From positions 930,001 through 994,000 of the forward strand of contig BBSY01000002.1 in the NCBI GenBank assembly GCA_000974665.1: 64,000 nt of DNA, written 5' to 3'. Shown piece after piece: positions 8,910 through 17,029 of this stretch. Under the pieces are notes generated by a model that had not been told where the DNA came from, did no database searches, and saw nothing but the letters and a program-made list of their open reading frames with translations. Source of the DNA: an alpha proteobacterium U9-1i (GTDB lineage Bacteria > Pseudomonadota > Alphaproteobacteria > Caulobacterales > Aquidulcibacteraceae). Both the position numbers and the translations under genes were made by a program. The first letter of the stretch is position 1; the number at the start of each line of letters is the position of its first letter.

Positions 8910-9308
8910 TTATTGCGGGCTGGCGGGAGGCGCCGGGTGATCTGTCGTATGCGCCTCGCCAGCTTGGCGAAGCGTGTTGATGCGGGCCGCGAGTGCAGTG
9001 TCAGTCTGCGCGCTGGTGGCGATTGAGTTGTAGTCCGCGGCACTGATGTTGTGACGCGTCAGCGCCGCGCCGATTTGCGCGGTCGTCGCGGTTCGCGCTT
9101 CAGGTGTTGCCCCAGCGAGGCTTTCGGTCAGCGGCTGAACCTCGGCGCTCGCGGCGACAAAGGCGCTCAATTGAGCATCTGTGTAGGCTGCGGTCGCACC
9201 AGATTGCGCCGCCGGCGGAGAAGCGGGCTGGCTCTGCGCACCTGCCGGCGCAGCGATGCCCAGCGCGGCAAAAGCAGTCAACGCAGCCATGGAATTTCGA
9301 TAGTGCAT
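8910..9308 (-). CDS. small secreted protein, DUF4168-like
   Basis: 132 residues from ATG 9308, which has AGGAG 10 nt upstream; a GTG at 9332 would add eight residues. A Sec signal peptide ends at about APAGAQ. The mature domain (YTDAQLSAFVAASAEVQPL followed by helices with INTLRQAGEAH) resembles the DUF4168 family of short helical periplasmic proteins. The linker after the signal and the C-terminus are Pro/Ala/Ser/Gln-rich. No activity is known. It is transcribed alone, convergent with the sugar dehydrogenase. Confidence 0.65.
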   Translation of the reverse strand: MHYRNSMAALTAFAALGIAAPAGAQSQPASPPAAQSGATAAYTDAQLSAFVAASAEVQPLTESLAGATPEARTATTAQIGAALTRHNISAADYNSIATSAQTDTALAARINTLRQAGEAHTTDHPAPPASPQ

Positions 9309-9423
9309 GAGGGAGATGCTCCTAGTGCGCACCCCCAGGAACGTCTCAAACTTGGCGCCTGTTCCGAGAAATCAAACCCGTTAGCGCAGCAATTTGCGTT
9401 TCGATCTTGTCATACGGGCGCGA

Positions 9424-9909
9424 TCAGATCGATTTCGCGGCGACAAGAAGGCGATCGATCAATGCATCAAGTGTAGTGCGCTCGTTCGCGTTGAGCGCAT
9501 CGAGCAAACGCGCCTCGCAGGCGAGCGCGACCGGCGCGATCTTCGCATGCAGCGCATTGCCTTGCGTTGTGAGCGACAGCATTTGCCGGCGCGCGTCTTG
9601 TCGATCGCTCTCCGCTGCAATGCGGCGCTTGGCCGTAAGCCGCGCGACTGCGCGCGACACCGCGACCTTATCCATCTCTGTCGCTTCAGCGACTTCCTTA
9701 GCCGTGAGCCCAGGGCGACGCCCGAGCACCGCGATGACGCGCCATTCAGGAATGGTGAGATCGAACGCGTCGGCGTAACGCGCCGCGATCGCCCGCGAGA
9801 TGCGGTTAGACAGGATCGACAGCCGGTAAGGCAAGAACGCCTCGAGTGCGAGTCGTTCGACCGGGCTCTGCGCCTGTTTCGCTCTCGTTCTTAAACCAAC
9901 GCTTGCCAT
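9424..9909 (-). CDS. MarR-family regulator, likely repressor of hppD
   Basis: 161 residues. A winged helix-turn-helix runs from about 45 to 120: LTIPEWRVIAVLG, LTAKEVAEATEMDKVAVSRAVARL (recognition helix), KRRIAAESDRQDARRQMLSLT (wing). N- and C-terminal helices would form the dimer interface. It is divergent from hppD, and a perfect 7-2-7 palindrome (9911-9926) begins 1 bp upstream of its ATG. That position leaves no room for a ribosome-binding site, so the message is either leaderless or starts further inside. By analogy with other divergently placed MarR regulators of hppD, 4-hydroxyphenylpyruvate or homogentisate is the probable ligand (inference). Confidence 0.88.
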   Translation of the reverse strand: MASVGLRTRAKQAQSPVERLALEAFLPYRLSILSNRISRAIAARYADAFDLTIPEWRVIAVLGRRPGLTAKEVAEATEMDKVAVSRAVARLTAKRRIAAESDRQDARRQMLSLTTQGNALHAKIAPVALACEARLLDALNANERTTLDALIDRLLVAAKSI

Positions 9910-9931
9910 CAGTTTCAGATGAAACTATCAC
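9903..9931 (+). promoter_or_regulatory. hppD promoter with MarR operator in its spacer
   Basis: TTGCCA (9903-9908) and TATCAC (9926-9931) are separated by exactly 17 bp, a good sigma-70 promoter. The spacer is filled by the perfect palindrome AGTTTCA-GA-TGAAACT (9911-9926), whose last base is the first base of the -10 box. A dimer bound here would block RNA polymerase at hppD and also cover the 5' end of the divergent marR gene. Predicted start about 9938, then AGGGAG and the ATG at 9960. Confidence 0.75.
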
Positions 9932-9959
9932 GGAGAAAATTGCAAGGGAGCGCCCCACG

Positions 9960-11036
9960 ATGGCTGACCTGTTCGAGAACCCAATCGGCACCGATGGGTT
10001 TGAGTTCGTCGAATTCACGGGGCCAGATCCGGAAGCGATCGCCCGCTATTTTGAGCTGATGGGCTTCACCGCGGTGTCGAAGCATCGTTCGAAAAACGTC
10101 ATCCGCTACAAACAGGGCGACATCAATTTCATCCTCAACATGGAGCCGTCCGGCCAGCCGGCGGATTTCCGCGCGACCCACGGCCCCAGCGCCAACGGCA
10201 TGGCGTTTCGGGTGAAGGACGCAAAGGCGGCGTTCGAGGAAGCGGTGAAGCGCGGCGCCAAGCCCGTCGATATGGCCATCGGGCCGATGGAGCTCGACAT
10301 TCCCTGCATTGAGGGCATTGGCGGCGCGTACATCTATCTGGTCGATCGCTACGGCGCGCAAACCATTTATGACGTGGATTTCAAACCGATCGAAGGCGCG
10401 GACGAAACCAAAAACAGCGTCGGCCTCACCTATCTCGATCACCTGACGCACAACGTCTATCGCGGCAACATGGCCAAGTGGGCCGAGTACTATGAGCGCA
10501 TCTTCAATTTCCGCGAGATCCGCTATTTCGACATCGAAGGCAAAGTCACGGGCCTGTTCTCCAAAGCGATGACAAGCCCCTGCGGCAAAATTCGCATCCC
10601 GCTGAACGAGTCGAAAGGCGATCCCGGCAAAGTCGATCAGATCGAAGAATACCTGCAACGCTATCGCGGCGAAGGCATTCAGCATTTGGCCTTCGGCACG
10701 GACAACCTCTACGCCGTGGTTGATCGTTTGCGCGCGCGCGGCGTCGAATTGCAGGACACGATCGAAGCCTATTTCGATCTCATCGACAAGCGCTTGCCGG
10801 GCCACGGCGAGCCCGTTGAGGAACTGCGTAAACGCCGCATCCTGATCGACGGTGCGCCGAGCGAAGGGCAGGGCCTGCTTCTGCAAATCTTTGGCAAGGA
10901 TGCGATCGGCCCGATCTTCTTCGAGTTCATTCAGCGCAAAGGCAATGAAGGATTCGGCGAGGGCAATTTCAAAGCCCTGTTCGAGTCGATCGAACTCGAC
11001 CAAATCCGCCGTGGCGTGCTGAAGGAAAGCGCGTAA
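9960..11036 (+). CDS. hppD: 4-hydroxyphenylpyruvate dioxygenase
   Basis: 358 residues from ATG 9960 (AGGGAG 9 nt upstream). It converts 4-hydroxyphenylpyruvate to homogentisate using Fe(II) and O2. The N-terminal half is a vicinal-oxygen-chelate domain (GTDGFEFVEFTGPDPE); the C-terminal half holds the metal triad: His in YLDHLTHNV, His in GIQHLAFGTDN, Glu in PIFFEFIQRKG near the C-terminus. It opens a plus-strand series with maiA and fahA; its TAA overlaps the next ATG (TAATG). Regulation by the divergent MarR protein is strongly suggested by the operator inside its promoter. Confidence 0.96.
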   Translation: MADLFENPIGTDGFEFVEFTGPDPEAIARYFELMGFTAVSKHRSKNVIRYKQGDINFILNMEPSGQPADFRATHGPSANGMAFRVKDAKAAFEEAVKRGAKPVDMAIGPMELDIPCIEGIGGAYIYLVDRYGAQTIYDVDFKPIEGADETKNSVGLTYLDHLTHNVYRGNMAKWAEYYERIFNFREIRYFDIEGKVTGLFSKAMTSPCGKIRIPLNESKGDPGKVDQIEEYLQRYRGEGIQHLAFGTDNLYAVVDRLRARGVELQDTIEAYFDLIDKRLPGHGEPVEELRKRRILIDGAPSEGQGLLLQIFGKDAIGPIFFEFIQRKGNEGFGEGNFKALFESIELDQIRRGVLKESA

Positions 11037-12067
11037 TGCGGATATTGACGCTCATCGCGCTACTAACGCTCAGCGCCTGCGCCACGGCGCCTGCGCCGCG
11101 TTGGTCGATCGCCATCCATGGCGGCGCCGGGGTGATCGAGCGCGCAAGTCTAACGCCGGAGGTCGAGGCCCAATACCGCGCGGCAATGAACGCTGCGTTG
11201 GTGCGAGGCACAACGACGCTTGATGGTGGCGGCAGCGCACTGGACGCGATCGAAGCCGTGATCACCGGCCTGGAGGACGATCCGCTGTTCAACGCGGGGC
11301 GCGGCGCAGTGTTCACGGCGGAGGGCCGCAATGAACTCGACGCGTCGATCATGGACGGCAGCACGCGCGCCGCTGGCGCCGTCGCGGGGGTTACGCGCAC
11401 GCGTCACCCCATCACCCTCGCGCGGCGCGTGATGGAGCAATCGCCGCACGTGATGATGATGGGCGAGGGCGCCGAGACATTCGCCCGGTCGCAGAACATC
11501 GAGGCAGTCGACCCGTCATATTTCTTTACGGAGCGTCGTTGGCGTCAGCTTGAACAATTCCTGCGCGCCAACAATCTTCCCATTCCTGCGCGCCCCGCCG
11601 GCTCGCCCGCGCCGACCGCCGCGAACGAAAGCTTCGCCGACGATCACCGTTTCGGCACGGTCGGTGTCGTTGCGCTCGATACTCACGGCAACGTCGCCGC
11701 CGGTACATCGACGGGCGGGACAACCGGCAAACGCTGGGGCCGCGTTGGCGATGCGCCCATTATCGGAGCGGGCACGTACGCGCAGAACGGCGTCTGCGCC
11801 GTGTCAGCGACCGGTACGGGAGAGTACTTTATTCGCGTCGGCGTCGCTCGCGATATTTGCGCGCGGATGGAGTTTGAGGGGCTGTCCGCGCAAGCGGCGG
11901 CCGACGCCGTGATCGCCGAGGTCGGGGCCATTCGCGGCGATGGCGGCGTGATCGTTATCGATGGCCGCGGCACGCCGGCGTTTTCCATGAACACGCCGGG
12001 TATGTACCGCGCCCGGCAAGTCTCCGGCGGCGCGCCCATCGTTCAAATTTTCGCGGACGAACCATGA
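11036..12067 (+). CDS. isoaspartyl peptidase/L-asparaginase (Ntn hydrolase), lipoprotein signal
   Basis: 343 residues. A lipoprotein signal (MRILTLIALLTLSACATAPA) puts it in the periplasm. The type 2 asparaginase/beta-aspartyl peptidase fold is shown by WSIAIHGGAGVI, LEDDPLFNAGRGAVFT, NELDASIMDG, AGAVAGV, and the autocleavage site DDHRFGTVGVVALD, where Thr becomes the N-terminal nucleophile; TSTGGTTGKRWGRVGDAPI follows with the substrate-binding Gly-rich loop. It overlaps the hppD stop by one base. Why a peptidase sits in the tyrosine operon is unclear; it may supply amino acids. Confidence 0.88.
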   Translation: MRILTLIALLTLSACATAPAPRWSIAIHGGAGVIERASLTPEVEAQYRAAMNAALVRGTTTLDGGGSALDAIEAVITGLEDDPLFNAGRGAVFTAEGRNELDASIMDGSTRAAGAVAGVTRTRHPITLARRVMEQSPHVMMMGEGAETFARSQNIEAVDPSYFFTERRWRQLEQFLRANNLPIPARPAGSPAPTAANESFADDHRFGTVGVVALDTHGNVAAGTSTGGTTGKRWGRVGDAPIIGAGTYAQNGVCAVSATGTGEYFIRVGVARDICARMEFEGLSAQAAADAVIAEVGAIRGDGGVIVIDGRGTPAFSMNTPGMYRARQVSGGAPIVQIFADEP

Positions 12068-12145
12068 ATCGCACGGCGACCACGGCGCCAAAAGCTGAGT
12101 TGAGCGTTGTTGGACCAATACTTCGCGGTCCAACAGGAGTGCGTC

Positions 12146-12325
12146 ATGTCGACGTTCGTCATTTATTCTATTGGTTACGTCATTCTACTCGCTGGCCTGA
12201 TCTACGGCGCGGTTTTGCTCAATGTGCCGACACAATGGATTGTCGTCGGCGGCTTGGTGATGTTGGGGCTCGGCATCGCCATGGGAGTCGGCAAGACGCG
12301 GCAAAAAGATACCCCCGAACAATAA
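12146..12325 (+). CDS. small two-helix membrane protein
   Basis: 59 residues from ATG 12146, with CAGGAG 6 nt upstream. Two hydrophobic helices (IYSIGYVILLAGLIYGAVLL and WIVVGGLVMLGLGIAMGV) are joined by NVPTQ, followed by a charged tail KTRQKDTPEQ. It has no recognisable family function. The Shine-Dalgarno site and the hydrophobic composition make it a credible real gene, placed between the isoaspartyl peptidase and the VOC protein in the same direction. Confidence 0.65.
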   Translation: MSTFVIYSIGYVILLAGLIYGAVLLNVPTQWIVVGGLVMLGLGIAMGVGKTRQKDTPEQ

Positions 12326-12365
12326 CGCGCGTGGCTCGTCCTGCGTGCAAGCAGGAGCGCGCCCG

Positions 12366-12941
12366 ATGGCTGATCCCGTGAATCTGCGTGGCATCCACCA
12401 CGTCGCCTATCGCTGCAAGGACGCGAAAGAGACGGTCGAGTTCTATCAAGACGTCTTTGGCATGGAATTCACCACCGCGTTCGCGGAAGATCATGTGCCC
12501 TCTACGGGCGCGTACGATCCCTACATGCACGTGTTCCTTGAGGCCGGAAACGGCAACGTCATCGCCTTTTTCGAGCTGCCAGAGCAGCCGCAGATGGGGC
12601 GCGACGAAAACACACCGCAATGGGTCCAGCACATCGCCTTCAAGGTCGATAGTGTCGACGATTTGCTCGTTGCGAAAGCGCGCGCCGAAGCGAGGGGACT
12701 CGATGTGCTCGGCCCCACCGATCACGGCATCTTCAAGTCGATTTATTTCTTCGATCCGAATGGGCATCGCCTTGAACTCGCCGCCAACACAGGAACCGAC
12801 GCTGAACTCGCCGAACTGAAGCGCGTGGCGCCTCTGATGTTGGAAGAGTGGAGCCGCACAAAGAAGGCGCCCAATCATGCAGCCTGGTTGCACGAGAAAG
12901 CCCGCGCCGCGCACGCCGCGAAATCGCGCCTCGGAGAATGA
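12366..12941 (+). CDS. VOC-superfamily protein (glyoxalase/extradiol dioxygenase fold)
   Basis: 191 residues from ATG 12366 with AGGAG upstream. Paired beta-alpha-beta-beta-beta modules carry a 2-His-1-carboxylate pattern: His in GIHHVAYRCKD, His in WVQHIAFKVD, Glu in GHRLELAAN. The YDPYMHVFLEAG and NVIAFFELP segments complete the first module. A helical C-terminal tail (EWSRTKKAPNHAAWLHEKA) is an extra. It lies between hppD and maiA, where a step from homogentisate to maleylacetoacetate would be needed, but classical HmgA is an unrelated fold and much longer. It could act on another aromatic or a dicarbonyl. Its stop overlaps the ribosome-binding region of maiA. Confidence 0.8.
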   Translation: MADPVNLRGIHHVAYRCKDAKETVEFYQDVFGMEFTTAFAEDHVPSTGAYDPYMHVFLEAGNGNVIAFFELPEQPQMGRDENTPQWVQHIAFKVDSVDDLLVAKARAEARGLDVLGPTDHGIFKSIYFFDPNGHRLELAANTGTDAELAELKRVAPLMLEEWSRTKKAPNHAAWLHEKARAAHAAKSRLGE

Positions 12942-12943
12942 GG

Positions 12944-13594
12944 ATGCTGAAACTCTATGAATATTGGCGCTCGTCTGCGGCCTATCGTGTGCGCATCGGC
13001 CTCAACCTCAAAGGCGTCGACTACCAATCCGTTCCGGTAAACATTATGCCCGGCGTCGACGAGCAGATGCGCGAGCCGTACCGCAGCCTCAATCCGCAAA
13101 TGCGCGTGCCAGCGCTCGAGACCGAGAAAGGGCTCATAACGCAATCGCTCTCTATCCTGGTTTGGCTGGATCAAACCTATCCAGACCCGCGCTTGATGCC
13201 TGCCGATCCGTGGCTCGGCGCGCAAGTGCGCTCCTTCGCCACCACCATCGCCACGGACATTCACCCCCTGAACAACACGAGCGTGCTCACTCGCCTCAAA
13301 CTCGAATTCGGCGCGAACGAAGATCACGTCGGCGAATGGTATCGCCATTGGATCAAGCTCGGCTTCAACGCGCTTGAGCACCAAGTCGCAAAACACCCAG
13401 ACACGAAATATGTGTTCGGCGACGAGCCCACACTCGCTGACGTGATGCTTGTGCCGCAAATGGCAAACGCTCGGCGCTTCGATACCGATCTCAGCCCGTT
13501 CCCGCGCCTCGTCGCCTGGGACAACGCCGCACGTGCGCATCCAGCCTTCGTGAAGGCAGCGCCCGAAAATCAGAAGGACGCGGTTAAAGCATGA
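12944..13594 (+). CDS. maiA: maleylacetoacetate isomerase (zeta-class GST)
   Basis: 216 residues; ATG 12944 is preferred because GGAG lies 7 nt before it (the ATG at 12938 has no room for one). The zeta-class glutathione transferase signature S-S-x-x-x-R-V-R is present as YWRSSAAYRVRIGLNLKG; NPQMRVPALET and ITQSLSILVWLDQTYP complete the thioredoxin-like domain, and the helical domain has NALEHQVAK and PTLADVMLVPQ. It isomerises maleylacetoacetate to fumarylacetoacetate with glutathione. It is followed by a 4-bp overlap with the lipoprotein gene and then fahA. Confidence 0.93.
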   Translation: MLKLYEYWRSSAAYRVRIGLNLKGVDYQSVPVNIMPGVDEQMREPYRSLNPQMRVPALETEKGLITQSLSILVWLDQTYPDPRLMPADPWLGAQVRSFATTIATDIHPLNNTSVLTRLKLEFGANEDHVGEWYRHWIKLGFNALEHQVAKHPDTKYVFGDEPTLADVMLVPQMANARRFDTDLSPFPRLVAWDNAARAHPAFVKAAPENQKDAVKA

Positions 13595-14499
13595 GACGTT
13601 CAATCGGAATCATGAGTGCGGCGATCACACTCTCGCTCGCCGCGTGCGTGACTGCGCCAACAATTCCAGCCGATACACCTGTGGCTTTCGTCGCCGTTGA
13701 GGACGGCAATCAGGACATTTTTATAGGCGCGCAGGATGGCTCATGGCGGCGCAGGATTACCAACGACGCTGCCATCGATCGATTTCCGCGCTGCTCCGAA
13801 GATGGCCGGCGAATGGTTTTCGTGCGCGGCTCGGAAGGGCAGGGCGAGATCTACGTCGTCGATTTGCGGACCTTGGTTGAGACACGCCTGACTACCAACG
13901 ATTGGGAGGACTACACGCCGTCGTGGTCGCCAAACGGGGATCGTATCGTATTCACGCGCGCCATAAACGGCGACGACCGCTTGGCCCTTATGGACGCCGA
14001 CGGCGACAATGCGGCCGACCTTGCCCCGCACGGGGCCCGAGACGTCATGGCGAGCTTCGCCCCAAACGGCGAGTCCATCGTGTTTCATTCCTATCGTGAC
14101 GGCGCCGGCAACGTGGAAATCTATTCGCGTCAGCTCTCAACGGGCGTCGAGACGCGCTTAACCGACGACCCCAATCGCGACTACGAGGTGTCGTACTCGC
14201 CGGATGGCCGCCGCGTTGTGTTCTCGTCCAATCGCGCCGGCGGCCCTTGGCAGCTTCATGAGGCGCCTGCCGATGCGTTGGGAGAGGCGCGCCTATTGCT
14301 CGAAACCCCTTATCACGTTTGGGGGCCGCGCTACGCACCGAACGGTGCAAGCATCTTGTTCAACGGCGGGCCGTCGGATCGTGCGCGCCTGTTTGTGCTA
14401 GAGGCGAGTGGCGCCGTGCGCGAATTGCCGATGGCCATTCATCTCGCGGGCGCCGATTGGTGTCCGGTGGCCCCAGCACGCGGAGAGCGACAACCATGA
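13591..14499 (+). CDS. TolB-like WD40/PD40 propeller lipoprotein
   Basis: 302 residues. A lipoprotein signal (MRRSIGIMSAAITLSLAACV) is followed by PD40-type repeats of a TolB-like propeller: WSPNGDRIVFTR, FAPNGESIVFHS, YSPDGRRVVFSS, YAPNGASILFN. The protein is shorter than TolB and lacks its N-terminal domain. It is translationally coupled to both neighbours (ATGA with maiA upstream and with fahA downstream), so it belongs to the tyrosine operon although no catabolic role is known for such propellers. Confidence 0.8.
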   Translation: MRRSIGIMSAAITLSLAACVTAPTIPADTPVAFVAVEDGNQDIFIGAQDGSWRRRITNDAAIDRFPRCSEDGRRMVFVRGSEGQGEIYVVDLRTLVETRLTTNDWEDYTPSWSPNGDRIVFTRAINGDDRLALMDADGDNAADLAPHGARDVMASFAPNGESIVFHSYRDGAGNVEIYSRQLSTGVETRLTDDPNRDYEVSYSPDGRRVVFSSNRAGGPWQLHEAPADALGEARLLLETPYHVWGPRYAPNGASILFNGGPSDRARLFVLEASGAVRELPMAIHLAGADWCPVAPARGERQP

Positions 14500-15506
14500 A
14501 ACTCGCATCGCTTCGCCACGGCCGTGACGGCAAACTCGTTGTCGTCTCCGACGATCTCGCCTGGTTCGCGCACGCCGGGCCGGAAGTGCCCACGATGCAG
14601 GCAGCGTTAGATGATTGGCTGCGCGCCGAGCCCCGTCTCCGCGTTATCAGCGAACAGCTCAACGCCAATGCGATCCTACGCGAGCGCTTTCACGAACGCG
14701 AAGCGGCCTCGCCCTTGCCGCGCGCCTACCAATGGGCGGATGGTTCGGCGTACGTGAACCACGTTGAACTCGTGCGCAAAGCGCGCGGCGCAAAAATGCC
14801 CGACACGTTTTGGACGGATCCGTTGATGTACCAGGGCGGTTCGGACGCTTTTCTCGGTCCGCGCGACGCGATCCCGCTGAAGGACGAGGCGTGGGGCTGC
14901 GACTGCGAGGCCGAGGTCGCGGTGATTGTCGATGACGTGGAAATGGGCGTCACACCGGAGGCCGCGCGCGAGCGCGTCCGGCTTGTCATGCTGGTCAACG
15001 ACGTCAGTTTGCGCGGCCTCATTCCCGGCGAGTTGGAGAAGGGGTTCGGCTTTTTCCAATCCAAACCATCGTCGGCATTCTCGCCCGTCGCCGTCACGCC
15101 CGATACGCTCGGCGCCGCATGGCGCGACGGCAAATTGCATCTGCCGATTCACGTCACTTTGAACGGAAAGTCCTTCGGCGCCGCCAACGCCGGTGAGGAC
15201 ATGACCTTCGATTTCGGCACACTCATCGCGCACGCCGCGAAGACGCGCGATCTCGCCGCCGGCACGATCATCGGCTCCGGCACAGTCTCAAACCGCGACG
15301 CCGATGGCGGGCCGGGCAAGCCTATTGCCGAGGGCGGCCGCGGCTATTCGTGCATCGCCGAGCAGCGCATGATCGAGACAATCAATTCCGGCAAACCGAT
15401 CACGCCGTTTCTCAAGTACGGAGACCGTGTCGAGATCGAAATGCGTGACGCCCGGAATCACTCGATCTTCGGGCGCATCGACCAAGTGGTGGAGAGGCGC
15501 GGCTAG
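14496..15506 (+). CDS. fahA: fumarylacetoacetate hydrolase family protein
   Basis: 336 residues. The C-terminal FAH domain is clear: metal ligands in GCDCEAEVAVIVDD (two Glu) and MLVNDVSLRG (Asp), FFQSKPSSAFSPVAV, the GTIIGSGTVSNRD loop, and a final IEMRDARNHSIFGRIDQ strand. The N-terminal ~100 residues form the SH3-like extension seen in true fumarylacetoacetases. It would split fumarylacetoacetate into fumarate and acetoacetate, the last step of tyrosine breakdown; the placement downstream of hppD and maiA supports this over other FAH-family activities. Confidence 0.9.
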   Translation: MKLASLRHGRDGKLVVVSDDLAWFAHAGPEVPTMQAALDDWLRAEPRLRVISEQLNANAILRERFHEREAASPLPRAYQWADGSAYVNHVELVRKARGAKMPDTFWTDPLMYQGGSDAFLGPRDAIPLKDEAWGCDCEAEVAVIVDDVEMGVTPEAARERVRLVMLVNDVSLRGLIPGELEKGFGFFQSKPSSAFSPVAVTPDTLGAAWRDGKLHLPIHVTLNGKSFGAANAGEDMTFDFGTLIAHAAKTRDLAAGTIIGSGTVSNRDADGGPGKPIAEGGRGYSCIAEQRMIETINSGKPITPFLKYGDRVEIEMRDARNHSIFGRIDQVVERRG

Positions 15507-15552
15507 CGGGCCTCCAATTGCCAAGCGGCTTCTGCAGACGGTCGCGCGCCCA

Positions 15553-15591
15553 TTGACGCCCATTGCACAAGCGATATACAAGTGCTTGTAT
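15553..15591 (+). promoter_or_regulatory. promoter and autoregulatory operator overlapping the marR start codon
   Basis: TTGACG (15553-15558), 16 bp, then TATACA (15575-15580). The perfect palindrome ATACAAG-TG-CTTGTAT (15576-15591) starts inside the -10 box and ends inside the ATG (15590-15592) of the downstream MarR gene. The predicted start site (about 15587-15590) falls at the start codon, so the message would be leaderless or nearly so. Confidence 0.7.
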
Positions 15592-16114
15592 GTCGTTCAA
15601 CTACGCTCAGTTCGGCAGCGCGTTCCTTGCGATGAGGTTGCACTGCCTGAGGGCGGCTGTGACCGAGCAATGCGACCGCGCCTTTGCCGCGTTCGGTGTC
15701 GAAATTCCCTCGCCGTGCAGTTCCGTGGCGCTCTTCCTGGCCGAGCGGGGCGAGGCCAGCATTGCGGAGATCGCCCGTGCCACGGGATATTCGCATCAAT
15801 TGATCAGTCAGCGACTGGCGCTGCTTGAGTCTTTGAGCTTCTGCGAACGGATCGGCAGCGCGACCGACAAACGTAAGTTGCGTGTTCAATTGAGCCGCAA
15901 GGGTCGCGCGCAGGTCAAGAAATTAGAGCAAGCCTTGGCGCGATTGTCTGACGCGGTCGAGGGCTTGAACGCCGAGATCGGGGTTGATCTGGGCGCGGCA
16001 GCTAGCGCGATGCAACGCGCTCTCGACGCATCACCGCTGATCGAACGCATGACAAGCAAGAGCGTGAGCGCACCAAACGCGGCGGCCGGCAAAAATAGGG
16101 GAAGGCAAGAATGA
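15590..16114 (+). CDS. MarR-like winged-helix regulator
   Basis: 174 residues from ATG 15590. The HTH is visible as ASIAEIARATGYSHQLISQRLALLESL (about 60-87), followed by a wing with DKRKLRVQLSRKGRAQ; the remainder is helical and would dimerise. No Shine-Dalgarno site precedes the ATG, in keeping with a leaderless transcript. A perfect palindrome covers its start codon, so negative autoregulation is likely. The stop overlaps the ATG of the TPR/lipocalin-like gene (ATGA), and that gene is the best candidate target. Confidence 0.8.
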   Translation: MSFNYAQFGSAFLAMRLHCLRAAVTEQCDRAFAAFGVEIPSPCSSVALFLAERGEASIAEIARATGYSHQLISQRLALLESLSFCERIGSATDKRKLRVQLSRKGRAQVKKLEQALARLSDAVEGLNAEIGVDLGAAASAMQRALDASPLIERMTSKSVSAPNAAAGKNRGRQE

Positions 16115-17007
16115 AGAACGCGCACTTGTGGGCGGCCGTGGCGCTGAGCGTCTGTTTGGGCTTCGCGGATCCGGCGTTCGCAGTTACCCAGCAGGAGGCG
16201 GACGCGATGCTGGCGGCGCAGAATTGGAATGGCGCCGAGAACGCCTATGAGGAATTGTTGCGCGATGACGCCAGCAACGCTGGCAATTGGTTCAGCCTCG
16301 GCCAAGCTCGCTTTCGCCTTGGTGATCTTTCGGGCGGTCGGCGGGCATATCTGCGAGCGCTTGAAAACAATCATCCAACGCCCGGCCGTGTGCGGGTTCA
16401 GCTCGCACGCCTGCTCATGACGATGGGGCGGCGGGACGACGCTCTGCGCGAGATTCAGCAACTGGTCGGCACTGCCGTTTCTCATCGCACCTTGTTGTCC
16501 ACCCCGGAATTCGCGCCGCTTGCCAATGCGCCCGAATTTATCGCGGTGGTGGCCAGTCAAACGCCGTGCGCAACGCCCCAGTATCGGCAGTTCGATTTCT
16601 GGCTCGGTGAATGGGACATCATAGTGGCCCCATCGACGGCCCTGAGCGGCTTCAATAACTCAATAACCGCGCAGCAAGATGGTTGCGTCGTGATGGAGCA
16701 ATACACTGCTGGCGCCTTCACCGGGATGAGCATCAATTTCTATGATTCCGCGCGACAGGTTTGGCATCAAACCTGGATGTCGAACCAAGGCGGCATGCTC
16801 TATCTGGAGGGCGGCATCAACGCGGATGGCGCGATGGAAATGAGTGATCGCGGCCTGCCTGGCGCCACGCCCGGCACGATTAACCGCACAGTTTGGACGC
16901 CGCTGCAGGAGGGCGGCCTAAGGCAGCATTGGGAAGTCTCAAGTGACAACGGTGTGACCTGGAACACGGTGTTCGATGGCCGCTATGTGCGGCGCGCCCC
17001 TCGCTAG
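16111..17007 (+). CDS. secreted protein with TPR-like repeats and a DUF1579/lipocalin-like domain
   Basis: 298 residues. A Sec signal peptide (ending ADPAFA) is followed by TPR-like helices (about 25-130: QNWNGAENAYEELLRDD, NWFSLGQARFRLGDLSGGRRAYLRAL). The second half (from YRQFDFWLGEWDI) is a beta-rich domain with QDGCVVMEQY, WHQTWMSNQGGMLYLEGG and a C-terminal WNTVFDGRYVRR. The same domain recurs alone in the next gene. Predicted periplasmic; ligand unknown. It is coupled to the MarR gene. Confidence 0.75.
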   Translation: MKNAHLWAAVALSVCLGFADPAFAVTQQEADAMLAAQNWNGAENAYEELLRDDASNAGNWFSLGQARFRLGDLSGGRRAYLRALENNHPTPGRVRVQLARLLMTMGRRDDALREIQQLVGTAVSHRTLLSTPEFAPLANAPEFIAVVASQTPCATPQYRQFDFWLGEWDIIVAPSTALSGFNNSITAQQDGCVVMEQYTAGAFTGMSINFYDSARQVWHQTWMSNQGGMLYLEGGINADGAMEMSDRGLPGATPGTINRTVWTPLQEGGLRQHWEVSSDNGVTWNTVFDGRYVRRAPR

Positions 17008-17029
17008 CCCAGCCGGCAGGGCGGGCGCA

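Noticed and set aside
12064-12381. A plus-strand frame starting with ATGA at the end of the isoaspartyl peptidase gene
   Set aside because: The product is Arg-rich and overlaps the two-helix membrane protein, which has a proper ribosome-binding site and hydrophobic segments.
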